A DNA stretch of 64,000 nt from Fibrella rubiginis. Lineage in GTDB: Bacteria > Bacteroidota > Bacteroidia > Cytophagales > Spirosomataceae. Shown here one piece after another: positions 60,935-64,000 of the stretch (the stretch's first letter is position 1; each line of letters opens with the position of its first letter). The position numbers and the translations under genes were made by a program. The stretch lies in assembly GCF_017353185.1 (NCBI RefSeq), contig NZ_JAFMYV010000002.1:310001-374000 (forward strand). The letters are read 5' to 3'. The notes under the pieces are model-generated. The model searched no databases and was not told the origin of the DNA. It saw only the letters and a program-made list of their open reading frames with translations.

Positions 60935-61825
60935 TTACCGCTGCCCAAAGGCCCAGGTCAGGAAATTGGGCATAATGGCGCTCCAGGTTTTCTGGTTGTG
61001 TTCACCGCCGACCACTTCCACGTAGCGTATATCACCCTGATTGCCAGGCGTTTCGCGGATAAACCCTTTTTTCTCCAGGGCCTTGATGATGTCGAGCGTA
61101 TCGTCGATGGAATCGATCACGCCGTTGTTGTTGCGGTCGCTCGTTTCGTCGTGGGTGCCGGTTTGGAGCCAGAACGTCAGGGCGGGTTTGGTGGGGCTTG
61201 CCCGGATGAGGCTGTGCATGATCCGGTCGGTGTCGTCGTCATAGGCGTTGTTGAATGCCTTTGACCGCCACCAGAACGATCCCGAAAAAACACCTACCCG
61301 GCTGAACCGGTCGGGGTGATGAAACGCCATATCAAACGCCGACAGACCCCCAAGCGAAAATCCCGCAATCACGTTGTCGGCGGGGGATGTTGAGACGCGG
61401 TAATGGTGCTGAACGTAGGGCATGAGTTCGGTCAGCACAAAGTCGGTGTAGGCTTTTGCTTTGCTGCCCCGGTTCAGGTAATCGGGCTGGGCGGCGGTGC
61501 CGTACTCCTGAATCCGGTCGACGTTGGCGTGGGGGGCCACCAGCACAAAGGGGCTGATTGCCTGCGCTTTGTAGAGCGAATCGAGCACCTCGTTCATCCG
61601 CAGTTTGGGAATGTCCTGGCCGTCGTTGAGGTACAGTACCGGTAGGAGGGGACCTGCTTCCGAATAGCCCGGCGGCAGGATGATGGTCAGGTGAACGGGC
61701 CGGTTCAGGGGCACCGATACGAGCGAATCGTCGGGTAATACCGTCACCGAGGCCGACGGCTGGGCCGAGGCAGACGTCAGCATAAAGGATAAAAATAGGC
61801 TACAGAATAAATTCACAGAAGGCAA
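60935..61825 (-). CDS. Exported esterase of the esterase D/enterochelin-esterase type
   Basis: 296 residues. Signal peptide (LFCSLFLSFMLTSASA), PF00756-like alpha/beta hydrolase: LLPVLYLNDGQDIPKL, nucleophile elbow IAGFSLGGLSAFDMA, VGGEHNQKTW with His. It may deacylate oligosaccharides or siderophores. 53 bp before the SMP-30 gene on the same strand, in the same operon. Confidence 0.88.
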   Translation of the reverse strand: MPSVNLFCSLFLSFMLTSASAQPSASVTVLPDDSLVSVPLNRPVHLTIILPPGYSEAGPLLPVLYLNDGQDIPKLRMNEVLDSLYKAQAISPFVLVAPHANVDRIQEYGTAAQPDYLNRGSKAKAYTDFVLTELMPYVQHHYRVSTSPADNVIAGFSLGGLSAFDMAFHHPDRFSRVGVFSGSFWWRSKAFNNAYDDDTDRIMHSLIRASPTKPALTFWLQTGTHDETSDRNNNGVIDSIDDTLDIIKALEKKGFIRETPGNQGDIRYVEVVGGEHNQKTWSAIMPNFLTWAFGQR

Positions 61826-61883
61826 ATTACCGTCATTTTGGCCAAAAGTCCGTTCTTGCGCCGGGCCTTTTCTCCGTTTGTCT

Positions 61884-62588
61884 ATGCAAGAATCCTATAG
61901 TAAGTACTATTCCCACCGGCTGGGCCGCGACATCGAGATGCTGGTCTACGGGCATTGGGGGTACCCGGTGCTGTTGTTTCCCACCACCATGGGCCGCTAC
62001 TACGAGGCCAAGGATTTTAAGCTGACCGACGCCATTCAGGGCCACATTGATTCGGGCCGTATCAAGCTCTATTGCATCGACAGTATCGACAAAGACAGCT
62101 GGTATGCCCGGCACCTGCACCCCGGCACCCGCATCTGGAACCACGTACTCTATGACCGGTTCATTTCGGAAGAGCTGGTGCCCCATATTCAGCGCGAATG
62201 CAGCGTAGACAAAATCGGCGTAGCGGGCTGTAGTTTCGGTGGTTTTCAGGCGCTTAACTACGCCTTTCGTCACCCCGATCAGGTGGCGCACCTGATGACA
62301 ATGGGTGCCAAATATGACATACGCTCATTTATGGATGGCTATTACGACGACAACGTGTACTTTAACAACCCCGTCGATTACATGCCCAACGCCCAAAATG
62401 ATCACCTCTACCAGATGCGCATTGTGCTGGGCACGTCGGAATACGATTTTTGTAAGCCCTCAACCCTCCAGATGTCGGGTATCCTGCACAACAAAGGCAT
62501 CCATCACTGGCTCGACGTGAAGCCCTGGGGCGAACACGACTGGCCCGTCTGGCGCAGCCAATTCCCGGAGTATCTGAATGGCATTTAA
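61884..62588 (+). CDS. Esterase-family protein of the ATP-grasp-associated group
   Basis: 234 residues from the ATG at 61884. Cytoplasmic alpha/beta hydrolase: GHWGYPVLLFPTTMGRYYEAKDF, nucleophile VAGCSFGGFQALNYAF, catalytic His in KPWGEHDWPVWRSQFPEYL. In Bacteroidota this type is usually encoded next to an ATP-grasp protein and a carboxylate-amine ligase, as seen with the next gene. Diverges from the esterase at 60935-61825 with a 58-bp gap. Confidence 0.85.
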   Translation: MQESYSKYYSHRLGRDIEMLVYGHWGYPVLLFPTTMGRYYEAKDFKLTDAIQGHIDSGRIKLYCIDSIDKDSWYARHLHPGTRIWNHVLYDRFISEELVPHIQRECSVDKIGVAGCSFGGFQALNYAFRHPDQVAHLMTMGAKYDIRSFMDGYYDDNVYFNNPVDYMPNAQNDHLYQMRIVLGTSEYDFCKPSTLQMSGILHNKGIHHWLDVKPWGEHDWPVWRSQFPEYLNGI

Positions 62589-62591
62589 AAT

Positions 62592-62757
62592 AGGGACCGG
62601 ATTGGGCTACTTTTTTGGACAGGATTAGCAGGATTTAGGCGGTCCGCCGCTGCGGATGAACAGGATTTTTCTTTGCTCTACTGCTTGTATTCAGAGTAAA
62701 AAAGGAAATCCTGTCCATCTTCAAATCCTGTCCAAAAAAGTAGCCCAATCCGGTCCC
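62592..62757. repeat. 34-bp inverted repeat of the aatcctgtcc type
   Basis: Arms 62592-62626 and 62724-62757 are complementary (gaccggattgggctac ... gtagcccaatccggtc). They contain aatcctgtccaaaaaa, an intergenic motif common in Bacteroidota, with two extra degenerate caggatt copies between. The region lies within the esterase/ATP-grasp operon. Confidence 0.8.
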
Positions 62758-62775
62758 CCTTACCTATAAACGCAT

Positions 62776-63882
62776 ATGAAAAAAATTGGAGTACTACACG
62801 GCATGGAACGCTCGTTTCCAGAGGCCTTTGTTCAGCGGGTTAACGAGAAGCAGTCTGATTTTCAGGCCGAACCCGTATCTATTGAGCGCGTAGAGCAGGG
62901 CGTAGCCACAGACTATGCCGTTATCATCGACCGTATTTCGCAGGACGTACCGTTCTACAAAGCATACCTTAAAAACGCCGCCCTTACCGGCACCGCCGTG
63001 GTGAACAATCCCTTCTGGTGGAGTGCCGACGAGAAATTCTTCAACAACGCCCTGGCCGTGCAACTGGGCGTGCCGGTGCCAAAAACCATCCTGCTGCCCT
63101 CGAAACACCGCCCCGACGACACCAAGCATGAGTCGTTCTCGAACCTGCAGCACATGAACTGGGGTGCCATTTTCGAGCGAATTGGTTTTCCGGCGTTCAT
63201 GAAACCGCACTCAGGCGGGGGCTGGAAAAACGTCTATAAGGTAGACAACGCCGAGGAGATGTTCCGCGCCTACGACGAAACCGGGCAACTGGTGATGCTC
63301 TATCAGGAGGCCATCGACTTCACCGACTATTTCCGGTGCTACTGCATTGGCGGCAAAGACGTGCGGATTATGCCCTACGAACCCCGCAACGCCCCCCACC
63401 TGCGCTACGATGCCGAAATGAAAACAACAGGAGACGCGGGCAAGAAGCTCATGGCCACCATGCACGATTATATCCTGAAGCTGAACCATGGCCTGGGCTA
63501 CGACTTCAATACGGTTGAATTCGCCGTGCGGGATGGTATCCCCATTGCCATTGACTTCTGCAACCCCGCCCCCGACGCCGACGTAAACTCGGTAGGGCAG
63601 GCCAACTTCGACTGGGTGGTGGAAGCCGCCGCCAACATGGCCATTGAACGGGCCAAACGCGTGCAAAAAGGCAAAGACAACCTTACCTGGGGTACGTTTG
63701 TGCGGGGGTCGGTGATGGGCACGGGCCTGACCGAAGCCAAAGCAGACAAGAAAGCCGATGCCGCCAAGATGGAGGTAGGTCAGCCCGTAAAAGAGAAAGC
63801 CGCCAAGAAGGATTCCAACCCCGAAAAGGCACCGAAGTCAGACAAGAAAGATAAAGACGACAAACCGAAAAAAAAGAAGTAG
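62776..63882 (+). CDS. ATP-grasp protein with Lys-rich tail
   Basis: 368 residues. ATP-grasp fold: KKIGVLHGMERSFPEAFVQ, FPAFMKPHSGGGWKNVYKV (glycine-rich P-loop-like), LVMLYQEAIDFTDYFRCYC, and the metal-binding FNTVEFAVRDGIPIAIDFCNPAPDAD (Glu/Asn). The last 50 residues are a Lys/Asp-rich tail (KKAKADKKADAAKMEV...). Such ligases join carboxylates to amines, for example in peptide synthesis; the substrate is unknown. Typical clusters continue with a carboxylate-amine ligase, but the window ends. Confidence 0.86.
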   Translation: MKKIGVLHGMERSFPEAFVQRVNEKQSDFQAEPVSIERVEQGVATDYAVIIDRISQDVPFYKAYLKNAALTGTAVVNNPFWWSADEKFFNNALAVQLGVPVPKTILLPSKHRPDDTKHESFSNLQHMNWGAIFERIGFPAFMKPHSGGGWKNVYKVDNAEEMFRAYDETGQLVMLYQEAIDFTDYFRCYCIGGKDVRIMPYEPRNAPHLRYDAEMKTTGDAGKKLMATMHDYILKLNHGLGYDFNTVEFAVRDGIPIAIDFCNPAPDADVNSVGQANFDWVVEAAANMAIERAKRVQKGKDNLTWGTFVRGSVMGTGLTEAKADKKADAAKMEVGQPVKEKAAKKDSNPEKAPKSDKKDKDDKPKKKK

Positions 63883-63904
63883 GGTTATTTGCCCATGTCT
63901 GATG

Positions 63905-63938
63905 GTCCCTTGCTGCTGAAACGTGGCAAGGGACTATT
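63905..63938 (+). terminator. Terminator behind the ATP-grasp gene
   Basis: 9-bp stem gtcccttgc (63905-63913) / gcaagggac (63926-63934) followed by TATTT. It suggests the operon ends here. Confidence 0.65.
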
Positions 63939-64000
63939 TGTTAATACGCGGGTCTAACCCATACCTTAGCCAATGGCCGGGTCAGCTAGTCGCGGCAGCC

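Overview
The window looks like a chromosomal segment of a GC-rich member of the Bacteroidota, most likely the Cytophagales/Spirosomataceae group (Spirosoma or Fibrella type). The reasons are: promoters with the Bacteroidota -7 element TAnnTTTG instead of a -10 box, no Shine-Dalgarno sequences, many lipoproteins, PorT-type outer-membrane barrels, a TonB receptor, DUF2027-Smr and DUF4403 proteins, several LytS-type and HisKA_3 sensor kinases, and an rpsP-rimM-trmD block behind rnpB. No tRNA, rRNA, insertion sequence, prophage or CRISPR array was seen. Genus assignment is inference.

Layout. 1-11.4 kb: envelope genes (ZU5-type lipoproteins, two cytochromes c, cupins, a DAPG-hydrolase-like protein) with two LytS-type kinases whose 3' halves are almost identical. 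11.4-18.6 kb: a S41 protease with a glycogen-binding-like domain, and an RND efflux system whose inner-membrane pump and TolC-like outer-membrane factor are fused into one 1516-residue protein, behind its HlyD-type adaptor. 18.8-24.4 kb: a LytS/LytTR two-component pair, a UGT-type glycosyltransferase and an outer-membrane barrel. 24.5-25.3 kb: gene debris (molybdenum hydroxylase, cupin and aldo/keto reductase fragments). 25.3-30.6 kb: two DUF4440 paralogues, a flavodoxin lipoprotein and an AraC-headed operon (quinol monooxygenase, aldo/keto reductase, carboxymuconolactone decarboxylase, cupin). 30.7-43 kb: lipoproteins, a third LytS-type kinase, a VOC protein, a SplB-like radical SAM protein, a class D beta-lactamase, a TonB receptor. 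43-50.7 kb: Smr, DUF4403, a PIN toxin-antitoxin pair, rnpB, rpsP-rimM-trmD, a LuxC-like reductase. 51-58 kb: two HisKA_3 kinases with a NarL-type regulator and a 7TM protein, divergent from a subtilisin-like protein. 58-64 kb: collagen-like lipoprotein, GH16 glucanase, SMP-30, esterases and an ATP-grasp protein.

The most interesting signal is regulatory. Thirteen promoters between positions 702 and 36084, on both strands, share a 72-bp architecture: two direct copies of CCGnTTCA with a 21-bp period, then 35 bp, then a -7 element that begins with C (CAnnTTTG) instead of T. Genes downstream are mostly envelope or export genes: lipoproteins, cytochromes, cupins, the efflux adaptor, the glycosyltransferase and a barrel protein. 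A 21-bp direct-repeat period is what LytTR regulators are known to bind, and the only LytTR regulator in the window (20541-21308) lies between two of the target loci. I infer a LytTR-controlled envelope/efflux regulon served by several LytS-type kinases. Other leads are recent gene conversion between two kinases, an internal signal peptide at the RND-TolC junction, a 54-bp perfect palindrome in the P12 position of RNase P RNA, and a protease/7TM/sensor locus of unknown purpose at 53-58 kb.
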